Source: Pararhizobium sp. A13
GTDB lineage: Bacteria > Pseudomonadota > Alphaproteobacteria > Rhizobiales > Rhizobiaceae
Assembly: GCF_040126305.1 (NCBI RefSeq)
Contig: NZ_CP149510.1
Coordinates: 45,001-109,000, forward strand
Length of the DNA: 64,000 bases
Direction of reading: 5' to 3'
The translations under genes were made by a program, and so were the position numbers. Shown here piece by piece: positions 21,299 to 29,256 of this stretch (position 1 is the first letter of the stretch; every line of letters begins with the position of its first letter). Below the pieces are notes generated by a model. The model saw only the letters and a program-made list of their open reading frames with translations, was not told the origin of the DNA and searched no databases.

Positions 21299-21329
21299 GC
21301 GGCGTGCAATGGAGAAGGATATGGGTTCT
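21299..21329 (+). repeat. 31-nt direct repeat, right copy
   Basis: Second copy of the 19055-19085 repeat, same orientation, three mismatches. It lies about 190 bases after the sulfatase stop and 79 bases before the end of the convergent pseudogene. The remaining 21109-21407 spacer shows only the hairpin noted above. Confidence 0.7.
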
Positions 21330-21407
21330 TCGCGGGATTCGATCGCAAATGCCGCCCGGGGGAACTCGTGGCCCGTTTTAGACCTTCGCAAGGTTTTCGC
21401 GTTTGCC

Positions 21408-22598
21408 CTACCCAGGGAGAACGTCTGCATACGGAAAATTAAGCTCGCCGGAGGCAAAGTTCGGCGGTGACACCACGACTTGTCTCGAGCCATTCTTGAA
21501 TTGGCCAACGTCGGGGCCGGTTATTCCCTGGAACTGGACCTGCAAGACCCGCGGCTCTGCCCATTCGCCGTTTGCTCCAAACTTGATGGCGCCCATGACA
21601 GTGTCAAAAGTCGCGCCTCGTGCGTATGCCGAGAGACTCTCGTCGTTCAAACCGCCGGTGGCCTCCACAGCCTGCGCAACCACCTGCATCTGGGCATAGG
21701 CGAGCGGTGCCATGTAGTGTCCCAACAGGTCGACGCCGGCCTCGTCGGCTCGTGCCTGGTAGGTACTCAGAAATTCCTGAACCCCGGGGAACATCAATTC
21801 GGGGACCGGCACCCAATATTCGTAGTTCACGAAACCGTTGAGTAGCGGGCCGAGCGTGGTTTTTACCGCCGTGTTCTGCGGACCAATCATGCCGGCGCCG
21901 ACCATCTTCGGACGGAATGGGTGGGCTTGGATGCTGCGCACGAGGCCGACCGAGTCATCGAGGTAGGAGCAGAGAAACAGCAGATCGCAATTGCTCTCGG
22001 CGACAGCATCAATAAGAGGCGCAAAATTCTCCGTCGCCAGCGGATAGGTGGCCTCATGGACGATCCGAAAGCCGTACTTCTCGGCATTGGCCTTCGCGCC
22101 GAGAATGGGATTGCGGGAGAATGCGGCGTCGGCCGACAGCAGCGCTACGGTCGTGGGCCGCGGCCTTTGTTCCGCGGCGAGCGCGAAGAAGCCTTCGGTG
22201 AGCGCAGCATTCGGATCCGGTCCGGTCGGGATCATGGCGAAGTAGTTCGGATAGGTGAGCGCGTTGTTGACGCCGAGACCCATTAGCCCAACGAAAAAGC
22301 GCTACCGCTCCATGATCAGCGGCATTGCCGGCAATATGGTGTTGGTGCCGTAGCCGCCGATAACGAGATCGACCTTGCCCTCATCCATCAGCAGTTCGTA
22401 GAGGCCGGGAACGAGTGAAGCGTCAGCACGATCGTCATGGCAAACGAATTCGACAGGACGGCCAAGCAGGCCGCCCCGTCTGTTGACGTCTTCCCGCCAA
22501 ATGTCATGGGCGAGCCGAGCCGACCGGCTGTTGCCCGCGAGCGGACCGGTCAGCGACAGGCAGTACCCGATGCGGATTGGCGCTGGCGCGGTGGGCAT
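21408..22598 (-). pseudogene. ABC-type (urea/amide/branched-chain type) substrate-binding protein interrupted by an amber codon
   Basis: Two open frames in the same reading frame, 22302-22598 and 21408-22283, together give about 396 codons of a type I periplasmic binding protein of the AmiC/UrtA/LivJ class. The N-part reads IRIGYCLSLTGPLAG and ends LPAMPLIMER; a TAG at 22302-22304 follows, then RFFVGLMGLGVNNA continues the same domain. One C-to-T change (CAG to TAG) would explain it. There is no signal peptide, so the intact form would be cytoplasmic, like the ligand sensor AmiC. The ATG follows the stop of the isochorismatase gene by two bases (TGATCATG), so the genes are coupled. A sequencing error or a real null allele are both possible. 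Confidence 0.85.
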
Positions 22599-22600
22599 GA

Positions 22601-23248
22601 TCAGTGGCCCGATCCAGCACGCCCCGCGAGAAGCTGCAGTTCCCAGGCAAGAGCGACGGCGCTGGCTCCGCCATGTTCGAGAACGACGCCAGCGACGCCG
22701 GCGGCTGTCTCCTCGCGCGCCCAATCACGCTGCCATTCGCCCAGCACGGCAAGCCAAGTGATCGGTACCGCGCCGGCGGCGACCATGCGGCGCACGGCCA
22801 TATCATGAGCCTCCAGCGTGACACCACCTGAGGCATCGGTAACGATGAAGACGTCATATCCCTCGGCGAGCGCCTGGATCGCCGGCATGGCGAGGCAGAT
22901 CTCGGTATAGAGCGCAGCCAGTATCAGTTGCTTGCGCCCGCTCTTCTTGACGATATCTGTGACGTTCGGATCTTCCCAGGTATTGATGAAGGTGCGGTCG
23001 ATCGGCTTCTGGTCCGGGAACACGTCCTGCAGACCCTTGATGATGTAACCGCCGCGCTCCTCGATCACCGTGGTCAGGATCGTTGGCACGTTGAAGACTT
23101 TCGCCGTCTTGGCGAGGCCGATGACGTTGTTGATGATCGTCGTCGGCTCGTGGCTGTTCAGATTGGTGAACTGGTAGGGCTGATGATCGATCAGCACGAG
23201 GATGCTGTCTTCGGGGCGAAGCAGGGCTTCGAGGCCGGTCTTGGGCAT
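22601..23248 (-). CDS. Isochorismatase-family (YcaC-like) hydrolase
   Basis: 215 residues. Catalytic Asp in LVLIDHQPYQ, Lys in the loop before the third strand, and Cys in ALYTEICLAMPA. The N-terminal GLEALLRPEDS is typical of the YcaC-like subgroup. The C-terminal extension of about 30 residues is Ala-rich. AAGGAG lies six bases before ATG. It sits between an NTF2-like gene and the interrupted binding-protein gene, all on the minus strand and closely spaced, with an AraC regulator upstream, so this is a probable small catabolic operon. The reaction is unknown; amide or nitrile-derived substrates would fit the AmiC-like partner, but that is a guess. Confidence 0.88.
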   Translation of the reverse strand: MPKTGLEALLRPEDSILVLIDHQPYQFTNLNSHEPTTIINNVIGLAKTAKVFNVPTILTTVIEERGGYIIKGLQDVFPDQKPIDRTFINTWEDPNVTDIVKKSGRKQLILAALYTEICLAMPAIQALAEGYDVFIVTDASGGVTLEAHDMAVRRMVAAGAVPITWLAVLGEWQRDWAREETAAGVAGVVLEHGGASAVALAWELQLLAGRAGSGH

Positions 23249-23278
23249 GGGGAACTCCTTGGGATATGCAGTGGCGGC

Positions 23279-23671
23279 TCAGGCGCCAGTGGGGTCGATA
23301 AAGACGTGGAGGGTTTGGATGAAGCCGCCCTCGAACCGGGCGACATCCGTGCCGGTCACAGCGACGGGACCATTCGGGGGCCCGGATTGCCAGCGCAGCC
23401 GCCCGACGCCATGATGGCCGACGACGGGGCCAATTGCCGTGAAGACGAAGCTTGGCGGCAGGCTCGACAATAGGGCTTCCACCGCCTGATTGATGGCGAC
23501 ATGGCCTGTCGCCGAGGTATCCGGCTCGTAGAGCACGGCGTCTTCGGCATAGAGTTCGCGGATGGCCGCGATCCGCCGCTCGGCATTGCTCTCACCGAAT
23601 ACACGCACGAGATTCGCCTGCATCCGGCCGTCATAGTCGAAGGGCGCTTCCGGCTTGTGTTGATCGATCAT
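23279..23671 (-). CDS. NTF2-like / SnoaL-like protein
   Basis: 130 residues with the cone fold signature of the NTF2 superfamily: an early helix ending RELYAEDAVLYEP, a HVAINQAVEALL helix and a C-terminal strand GGFIQTLHVFID. Such proteins are small hydrolases, isomerases or binding proteins; no catalytic pair is obvious. GTGGAAG precedes ATG. The gap to the isochorismatase gene is 30 bases. Part of the AraC-led group. Confidence 0.8.
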   Translation of the reverse strand: MIDQHKPEAPFDYDGRMQANLVRVFGESNAERRIAAIRELYAEDAVLYEPDTSATGHVAINQAVEALLSSLPPSFVFTAIGPVVGHHGVGRLRWQSGPPNGPVAVTGTDVARFEGGFIQTLHVFIDPTGA

Positions 23672-23832
23672 CTTCCACCTTGCCGGATCAGGAGCTCCGA
23701 GAGGTCGGGTGTCGTCAAACGCTCGATCCGATTTCTCTCGCCTGTCCGGTCGAGGAACTATTGCTCTGCCAATTTGTAGAATGCACTGTTCGATTCTGCG
23801 ATTTCCAGTCCGAATTCGCTATGGAATCGTGA

Positions 23833-24738
23833 TCAGTTTTTCCGCTCGCGCCGCCACGCCGCAGGCGTCGCTCCGGTGAATTTCCGGAACGTCCGGCCGA
23901 AATGCACCGCGTCGGCAAAGCCGGTTGACTCGGCCACTTGGTCGAGCGACGCGGGGGTATCGATCAGCAGGGCCTGCGCGCGCCGAATACGCGCGTCGAG
24001 TTGCCAGCGATACGGCGCCATCCCTGTCGAGGCCTTGAATGCCCGGCTGAAATGCGACTGCGACAAGCCCGCCAGTGCTGCCAGATTGGCAAGGTCGATG
24101 CGCTGAGGCAGATGTGCCTCCAGATGCTCCACGATACGCCGAAGCTGCCGGGGTGCCAGGCCATTGCCGTCCGCGGCGGGCTCCGGCGGTTCGGCGAAGA
24201 GCCGCGCCGCGATCGCGGCCGTCAGCCCGTCGCCATAGAGTTGGGTCGATGGATCTCGGTCGTTCACCGCGTCGGAAAGCAGCTTGACCAAGGTCCAGAT
24301 GCGATCGTCGGAGAAGCGCAGGCGCGGCGTAGCGGTCGCATCGGCGTCGAAGTCGGTCGCCAACCGCTCACTCAGCACATCGAGGTCGAAGGTCAGGTTT
24401 GCATCCTTGACGAAGCGCGTATCGGCACTGTAGCCCCACATCTCCATGCCGGCCGGCGCAAAGTGCATGTGCCTCGGCATATAGCCGATCGGACACGGCT
24501 GGTCTTCGCGCAGGCGTGGTTCGCAGGGGCTCCCGATCTCTTCCAGCAGAACGCTGAGACGGGTTTCGGACTCGTGAAAAAGCTGATGAGACGCCCGCCC
24601 CGCACAGTGATATTCGGTGATGTCGACACCCACGCCGTTCCATGCGCGCCGCGACACCGACAGGCTCAGCACGTTTTCGGGCAAGGTGGGTGAGGGATCG
24701 GTTCGTGCGTCCAAGGCGGCCTCTCCGGCTATCGGCAA
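23833..24738 (-). CDS. AraC-family transcriptional regulator
   Basis: About 301 residues. The C-terminal 100 residues form the two helix-turn-helix units: IDLANLAALAGLSQSHFSRA, and then LDQVAESTGFADAVHFGRTF followed by GATPAAWRR. The N-terminal half is a ligand or dimer domain without clear relatives. The start is uncertain: the frame opens with TTG at 24738 and has no ribosome-binding site; GTG 24672 is an alternative. It lies 161 bases upstream of the NTF2/isochorismatase/binding-protein genes on the same strand and is the natural candidate for their control. Confidence 0.85.
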   Translation of the reverse strand: MPIAGEAALDARTDPSPTLPENVLSLSVSRRAWNGVGVDITEYHCAGRASHQLFHESETRLSVLLEEIGSPCEPRLREDQPCPIGYMPRHMHFAPAGMEMWGYSADTRFVKDANLTFDLDVLSERLATDFDADATATPRLRFSDDRIWTLVKLLSDAVNDRDPSTQLYGDGLTAAIAARLFAEPPEPAADGNGLAPRQLRRIVEHLEAHLPQRIDLANLAALAGLSQSHFSRAFKASTGMAPYRWQLDARIRRAQALLIDTPASLDQVAESTGFADAVHFGRTFRKFTGATPAAWRRERKN

Positions 24739-24944
24739 ACACTTTAGCGGATCGCCACGAAAAGTTAATGAACGTTTGGTGCACGCACTGTTAAGTGTCT
24801 GCGTTCAACTTGACCCTCCACATTGAACGACCGCTTAAGCAGCGAGGCGACCGCCCGCCCACAGCCATCGCATACGGCCGGTGGCACTTGCCACCCCAAT
24901 GGTCCCCTTCCCCAGACCAGTCTCCGCCCCGCAGACACCGAACA

Positions 24945-24962
24945 CTGTCACATACCTGTCAC
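24945..24962 (+). promoter_or_regulatory. PHO box upstream of ppk2
   Basis: CTGTCAC-ATAC-CTGTCAC: two identical 7-mers separated by four bases, an 18-bp PhoB-binding box of the form CTGTCAT-N4-CTGTCAT known from rhizobia and enterobacteria. It lies 42 bases before the ppk2 start codon. The second half is followed by GAAGACCTG, with no obvious -10, so the transcription start is not placed. PhoB control is inferred from the match. Confidence 0.8.
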
Positions 24963-25004
24963 GAAGACCTGCTCCTGTGCCATCGACAAACGGGGATTGA
25001 GAAC

Positions 25005-25907
25005 ATGATCGACCAACTCAGCCGCATCAAGGCGGAAATCGCCGACAGCTTCGACGAGGAACTGGAAATGCAGATGGAGGAGGACCGGCTCGACGAACTG
25101 GTCGCCGAGGGCATGTCGGAAGAGGCCGAGCCGACGATCGACCGCAAGGTCTATTTCCGCGAGCTGTTCCGGCTGCAGCATGAACTCGTCCGGCTGCAGG
25201 ACTGGGTGCAGTACAAGAAACTCAAGGTCGTGGTGCTGTTCGAAGGCCGCGATTCGGCCGGCAAGGGCGGCGCCATCAAGCGCGTCACCCAGCGCCTCAA
25301 TCCGCGCGTCTGCCGCACCGTGGCGCTGCCCGCCCCGACCGAGCGCGAGCGCAACCAGTGGTATTTCCAGCGCTACGTGCCGCATCTGCCGACGGCGGGC
25401 GAGATGGTCCTGTTCGACCGCAGCTGGTACAACCGCGCCGGCGTCGAGCGCGTCATGGGCTTCTGCAAGCCGGAAGAACTCGACGAATTCTTCCGCACCG
25501 TGCCCGAATTCGAGCGCATGCTGGTGCGCTCCGGCATCGTCTTGATCAAATACTGGTTCTCGATCACCGACGAGGAGCAGGAATTCCGCTTCAAGATGCG
25601 CATCCACGATCCGTTGAAACAGTGGAAACTATCGCCGATGGACATGGAAAGCCGCGTCCATTGGGAAGAATACACCAAGGCCAAGGAAGAGATGCTGGAG
25701 CGGACCCACATCGAGGAAGCCCCCTGGTGGGTCGTCCAGGCCGTCGACAAGAAGAAGGCCCGCCTCAACTGCATCGCTCACCTGTTGAAGCAGATCCCTT
25801 ACGAGGATGTGCCCAAACCGCCGATCGACCTGCCCGAGCGCATCCGTCACGACGACTATACCCGCGCCCCTGTTCCGCCGGAAATGTACGTGCCGGAGGT
25901 GTACTGA
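25005..25907 (+). CDS. ppk2: Polyphosphate kinase 2
   Basis: 300 residues. A charged N-terminal helix (about residues 1-70) precedes the PPK2 domain: Walker A FEGRDSAGKGG (79-89), the lid-like RTVALPAPTERERNQWYFQRY, and the Walker B region DRSWYNRAGVERV (138-150). A single PPK2 domain of this length fits class I enzymes, which use polyphosphate to phosphorylate GDP or ADP, or the reverse. The frame is open to 24795, but ATG 25005 begins the family-like sequence. A perfect PHO box lies just upstream, so expression under phosphate shortage is likely; polyphosphate would then be used as a phosphate or energy store. No exopolyphosphatase is nearby. Confidence 0.95.
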   Translation: MIDQLSRIKAEIADSFDEELEMQMEEDRLDELVAEGMSEEAEPTIDRKVYFRELFRLQHELVRLQDWVQYKKLKVVVLFEGRDSAGKGGAIKRVTQRLNPRVCRTVALPAPTERERNQWYFQRYVPHLPTAGEMVLFDRSWYNRAGVERVMGFCKPEELDEFFRTVPEFERMLVRSGIVLIKYWFSITDEEQEFRFKMRIHDPLKQWKLSPMDMESRVHWEEYTKAKEEMLERTHIEEAPWWVVQAVDKKKARLNCIAHLLKQIPYEDVPKPPIDLPERIRHDDYTRAPVPPEMYVPEVY

Positions 25908-26020
25908 TCGGATGACGCCGACCCAGTCGAAGCGACCGGGTTCGGACCGCTGACGAACTTCAAGTCTATGGGCTTAAGGCTCTAAGCCAGGCCTCTGTTC
26001 GTTTTGGCACATTCTCTCAT

Positions 26021-26140
26021 CCGTCATGTCAGCCCTTGCGACGGGGATCCAGTGCGTTCAAGTCATTGAACGCAAAAGACTCTTTTCACGGCGCAGACGC
26101 GCCGTGGCTGGATTCCCGTGACAGGCACAGGAATGACGGG
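26021..26140. repeat. Multi-hairpin interspersed repeat, copy A
   Basis: 120-nt element with ends CCGTCAT and ATGACGG, outer pairing GGGGATCCAG with CTGGATTCCC, and inner hairpins GCGTTCAA-GTCA-TTGAACGC, CACGGCGC-AGAC-GCGCCGTG and GTG-ACAGG-CAC. Copy B at 31656-31784 has the same layout with different but still paired stems. It fills most of the ppk2-HxlR spacer. It is a palindromic mobile or RNA-level repeat of the RIME/REP sort; exact family not verified. Confidence 0.8.
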
Positions 26141-26160
26141 TCTTTTCACATAGACCTGCC

Positions 26161-26664
26161 TCAGGCAGCTGCGCCCGAATTTTTCGCCACCACCGCCAGA
26201 TAGGCCGCCTGTAACTCGCCGAACACCGAACGCTCCGGCGCCGGCGTGCCAAGATGCAAGGCCCGCAACTCCGCCATGAACGCCTCCCACATCGCCGGAC
26301 CGCCCTCCTCCAGCAGCTCGGCGCGGATCGACAGCTCTTCGGACGCCGGCGTGTGCCTGCGTCCCCAGGCGCCCATCTGGGCGAGCAGCGGCACGAGCTG
26401 GATCGAGGGCTCGGTCAGGCTGTAGATCCCCTTCTGCTTGTGGCTCGGGTCATCCCGGCGCGACAGCAGACCGTTTTCGGTCAGCCGTTTCAGCCGGTCG
26501 GCCAGAACATTCGAGGCGATCCCCTCTTCCGAATGCGTGAGAAGCTCGCGAAAATGCCGGCGGTTACCGAACATGATGTCGCGGATGACGATCAGGCTCC
26601 AGCGATCGCCGAGCATTTCCAGTGTCAGGTTGATGGGGCATCCCGACCGGTGTGCAATGTCCAT
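26161..26664 (-). CDS. HxlR-family transcriptional regulator
   Basis: 167 residues: GCPINLTLEMLGDRWSLIVI with the family's N-terminal Cys, HFRELLTHSEEGIASNVLAD as recognition region, and RLTENGLLSRR followed by the wing. The C-terminal 60 residues are longer than in minimal HxlR proteins. The conserved Cys8-like residue could sense electrophiles, as in related repressors. The gene is divergent from a glutathione S-transferase gene, which supports an electrophile-response pair. Only distantly like the HxlR at 5648. Confidence 0.88.
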   Translation of the reverse strand: MDIAHRSGCPINLTLEMLGDRWSLIVIRDIMFGNRRHFRELLTHSEEGIASNVLADRLKRLTENGLLSRRDDPSHKQKGIYSLTEPSIQLVPLLAQMGAWGRRHTPASEELSIRAELLEEGGPAMWEAFMAELRALHLGTPAPERSVFGELQAAYLAVVAKNSGAAA

Positions 26665-26716
26665 TGTTCGCCCTATGTTAAAACTGCTTGCAATATAGGA
26701 TCACTTATTTTACAAC

Positions 26717-26728
26717 GCAACCAGTTGC
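26717..26728. promoter_or_regulatory. Palindrome GCAACCAGTTGC, candidate HxlR operator
   Basis: 5-bp inverted repeat with a 2-bp centre in the 91-base gap between divergent HxlR and GST genes, 28 bases before the GST start. Position suggests an operator for the adjacent HxlR protein. It differs in sequence from the palindrome at 5607-5621. Confidence 0.4.
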
Positions 26729-26755
26729 TGATTGAAATCAGTGTTGGAGGACAAG

Positions 26756-27415
26756 ATGAAACCGCAACTCTTCGCCCACCCCTTCTCCGCCTACTGCCAG
26801 AAGGTGCTCATCGCGCTCTACGAGAACGGCACGCCGTTCGAGCTGCGCCTGCTCGACCAGAAGACGCCGGAGATCGTCGCCGAATGGAGCGCGCTCTGGC
26901 CGCTGAAGCGCATGCCGGTGCTGAAGGACGATGACGAAACCGTGCTGGAATCGACGATCATCATCGAATATCTGGCGCTCAGCCATCCCGGCCCCGTCCG
27001 CCTGATCCCCGCGGATGCCAGGGCTGCCCTCAAGACCCGCCTGATGGACCGCTTCTTCGACAACTACGTCATGACCCCGATGCAGAGGGTGGTGTTCAAC
27101 CAGATCCGCCCGGAAGCCGACCGCGACCCCTATGGCGTCCGCGAGGCGAAGGCGATGCTGGACAACGCCTATGTGTGGCTCGACGGCGCGATCGCCACAT
27201 CCGAATGGGCGGCCGGCGACACGTTCAGCCTCGCCGATTGCGCCGCCGCCCCCGCGCTGTTCTATGCCGACTGGGTGCATCCGATCCCGGAAACGCTGGA
27301 GAACACCCGCGCCTACCGCGCCCGCCTGCTCGCCCGCCCCTCCTTCTCCCGCGCGGTGGATGAAGCCCGGCCGTACCGCGGTTACTTCCCACTGGGCGCC
27401 CCGGATCGGGATTAA
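26756..27415 (+). CDS. Glutathione S-transferase family protein
   Basis: 219 residues. The N-terminal thioredoxin-like domain has LFAHPFSAYCQKVLIALYEN with a Ser/Cys at the glutathione-activating position, the cis-Pro region PLKRMPVLKDDD and the glutathione contact ESTIIIEYL. A C-terminal helical domain follows with GDTFSLADCAAAPAL. GGAGG lies just before ATG 26756. The enzyme should conjugate or reduce electrophiles in the cytoplasm. Divergent from the HxlR gene, which probably represses it. Confidence 0.9.
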   Translation: MKPQLFAHPFSAYCQKVLIALYENGTPFELRLLDQKTPEIVAEWSALWPLKRMPVLKDDDETVLESTIIIEYLALSHPGPVRLIPADARAALKTRLMDRFFDNYVMTPMQRVVFNQIRPEADRDPYGVREAKAMLDNAYVWLDGAIATSEWAAGDTFSLADCAAAPALFYADWVHPIPETLENTRAYRARLLARPSFSRAVDEARPYRGYFPLGAPDRD

Positions 27416-27569
27416 AGGTAGACCGTTACTTACGAATAAATGACAGAGCAGCCCCCCGCTCCGTCTTCGCATGGGTCGCATCGCACAAACGGAGCAAGGC
27501 AGGAATCGGGTGGCGCCGGACAGCCTTTGTTGCGATTGAATCTCCGCAACACCAGGAGGAGATTCAACC

Positions 27570-28340
27570 ATGACCACGCTTTCCAACAAGGTCGCCATCA
27601 TCACCGGCGCCAGCTCCGGCATCGGCCGTGCCACGGCAAAGCTCTTCGCCAGCGAGGGCGCACGCCTCGTCGTCTCCGGCCGCCGCAAAAGCGCGCTGGA
27701 CGAACTCGTCGCCGAAATCGAGGCGGAGGGCGGCGAGGCTCTCGCGATAGACGGCGATGTCCGCGACGAAGCCCATGCGGAAGCCTTGGTGGCTGCTGCA
27801 ACGGAAAAATTCGGCGGCCTCGACATCGCCTTCAACAATGCCGGCAGCACCGGCGAAATGGCGCCGATCGCGGATTTGACGCCTGCCGGATGGCGGGAGA
27901 CGATCGAAACCAACCTCACCAGCGCCTTCTTCGGCGCGCGATATCAGGTCCCGGCGCTCGAAGCGCGCGGTGGCGGTTCGCTGATCTTCACCTCCAGCTT
28001 CGTCGGTTATTCCGCCGGCATGCCGGGCATGAGCGCCTATGCCGCCGCCAAGGCGGGTCTTGTCGGCCTGACCCAGGTTCTGGCGACCGAACTCGGCACA
28101 AAGGGCATCCGCGTCAACGCGATCCTGCCCGGCGGAACAAATACACCTGCGAGCATCACCAACGCCCCGGGCGCCGGACCGGAAGTCCTTGCCTTCGTCG
28201 AAGGCCTGCATGCGCTGAAGCGGATGGCAAGGCCGGAAGAAATCGCTCAGTCCGTGCTCTACCTCGCTTCGGATGCCTCCCGCTTCACCACAGGCACGGC
28301 CATGCTCGTCGACGGCGGCGCTTCGATCAGCCGAACCTGA
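27570..28340 (+). CDS. Short-chain dehydrogenase/reductase (SDR)
   Basis: 256 residues, classical SDR: TGASSGIGRATAKLFA, GRRKSALDEL (NADPH-type Arg), NNAGSTG, Ser in TSSFVGY, catalytic YAAAK, and VDGGASI near the end. AGGAGG lies a few bases upstream of ATG. The enzyme most resembles oxidoreductases of the FabG-like and glucose-dehydrogenase-like branch; the substrate is unknown. It is in the same orientation as the GST gene but separated by 154 bases, so a shared transcript is uncertain. Confidence 0.9.
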   Translation: MTTLSNKVAIITGASSGIGRATAKLFASEGARLVVSGRRKSALDELVAEIEAEGGEALAIDGDVRDEAHAEALVAAATEKFGGLDIAFNNAGSTGEMAPIADLTPAGWRETIETNLTSAFFGARYQVPALEARGGGSLIFTSSFVGYSAGMPGMSAYAAAKAGLVGLTQVLATELGTKGIRVNAILPGGTNTPASITNAPGAGPEVLAFVEGLHALKRMARPEEIAQSVLYLASDASRFTTGTAMLVDGGASISRT

Positions 28341-28489
28341 GACGTCCGGCCACCTTCGCAAAACAGCAAATCACGCTCGCTTTCACATCCCCGACAATGG
28401 TGATTGGACTTCTTCATGAGCAATGTCTAATTTTAATATGCTGTTGCCTTGGCCGAAACCGGAACGGCGTTTAACACGATAGCGTTTTT

Positions 28490-28575
28490 GATTCCCTCTC
28501 GGGGAGAGCGTTAAGAGGCGATGTATTCTCAAGCCATTTTGGAGCCCGCCACCAAGTGACGGGCTCTTTGCATTT
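28490..28575 (+). ncRNA. Candidate small RNA: 5' hairpin plus terminator
   Basis: A small hairpin TCCC-TCTC-GGGGA (28493-28505) is followed by about 35 unpaired bases and a terminator-like hairpin GAGCCCG-CCACCAAGTGA-CGGGCTC (28542-28566) with TTTGCATTT after it. No open frame with a family match overlaps it. The two-hairpin plan recalls small regulatory RNAs of Rhizobiales such as the suhB/alpha-r8 class, but I cannot confirm sequence homology. No convincing promoter was found; CTTGGC at 28448 is only a weak -35. It may instead be the terminator of the SDR transcript. Confidence 0.45.
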
Positions 28576-28655
28576 ATACCGCTGCCCTTCAGGCACGCGA
28601 TCACCCAATTGGGTGAATGCGTGCATCTCAAATCATGCTACCGATTCGCCATTGC

Positions 28656-28705
28656 ATGCGGCGCGACCTGAACCACCCCGCGCATCAGGTGCGTGGGGTG
28701 GCGCC
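28656..28705 (+). repeat. Interspersed GC-rich repeat, copy 1
   Basis: Begins ATGCGGCGCGACCTG, then ACCCCGC and GCGGGGT-like arms forming a hairpin (CACCCCGC with GTGGGGTG). An inverted copy lies at 51705-51758 with the same first 16 bases. Function unknown; a genome-wide repeat is likely. Confidence 0.7.
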
Positions 28706-28779
28706 CTTACGCCGTCTATGCCCTGCATTGTTTGAAGGCAAACGCGTCAAAAATCATCCCCGTCCATCCCCGCCTTTTG

Positions 28780-29175
28780 CGCCTGTGCCATACTCCTCCT
28801 CGTCCCGCCATCGGATACACCGGATAGCGTTGCCGGCGAGGCGGGGCCGGTGCCTTCGGTCGGTGTTTGAAACGCAGGCGCGGCCGCAGGGGCCTGCAGA
28901 AAATGGTTTCCCTCTCGTCTGAAACAGGACGGGGCGTGCCTGTGAGGCACACATGAGGAGCGGCGACTGGTGTGTCGAAAGACAGGCCTTTCGTGGCGCG
29001 GCAGCGAGAGCTGCGAGCGCCACCCTGTACCGGAAAAAGGGTGCCGCCATCCCCGCAGAGAAACCGCAGTTGCAGGTAAAAACCACCGCGACGGGACACA
29101 TCGCGTGTCACTTTTATCTACTCAACCAGGCACACGATGTGCCCCGGCCGATCCCGCCTGGCCCTTGAGGCCGGC
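28780..29175. other. Hairpin-dense region without a convincing gene
   Basis: At least eight short inverted repeats lie end to end. Examples are GCAGGC..GCCTGC (28874-28898), GTGCCT-GTG-AGGCAC (28936-28950), GGCGC-GGCAGC-GAGA-GCTGC-GAGCGCC (28995-29021), ACCCT..AGGGT (29022-29042), GACAC-ATC-GCGTGTC-like (29094-29108), GCACA-CGA-TGTGC (29130-29142) and CCGGCC..GGCCGG (29144-29174). Open frames exist on both strands but have no family resemblance. This could be a structured RNA, the leader of the gene at 29257, or the relic of a phage-satellite control region. The flanking 28341-28489 and 28576-28779 hold only the sRNA candidate and a repeat. Confidence 0.5.
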
Positions 29176-29256
29176 GAACCGAAAATGACTTGAAGCACGG
29201 GCGAAAAACCGCCGCGTGAACGCACCCGGCCGCCCTCTCACCCCTCGGAGTCTCCC

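Noticed and set aside
28716..29111. Frames on both strands in the hairpin-dense region
   Set aside because: Composition reflects palindromes and GC skew; no known domain, and several frames are equally open.
28780..29175. P4-like satellite immunity region
   Set aside because: Hairpin density is suggestive, but no integrase, primase or immunity genes are adjacent.
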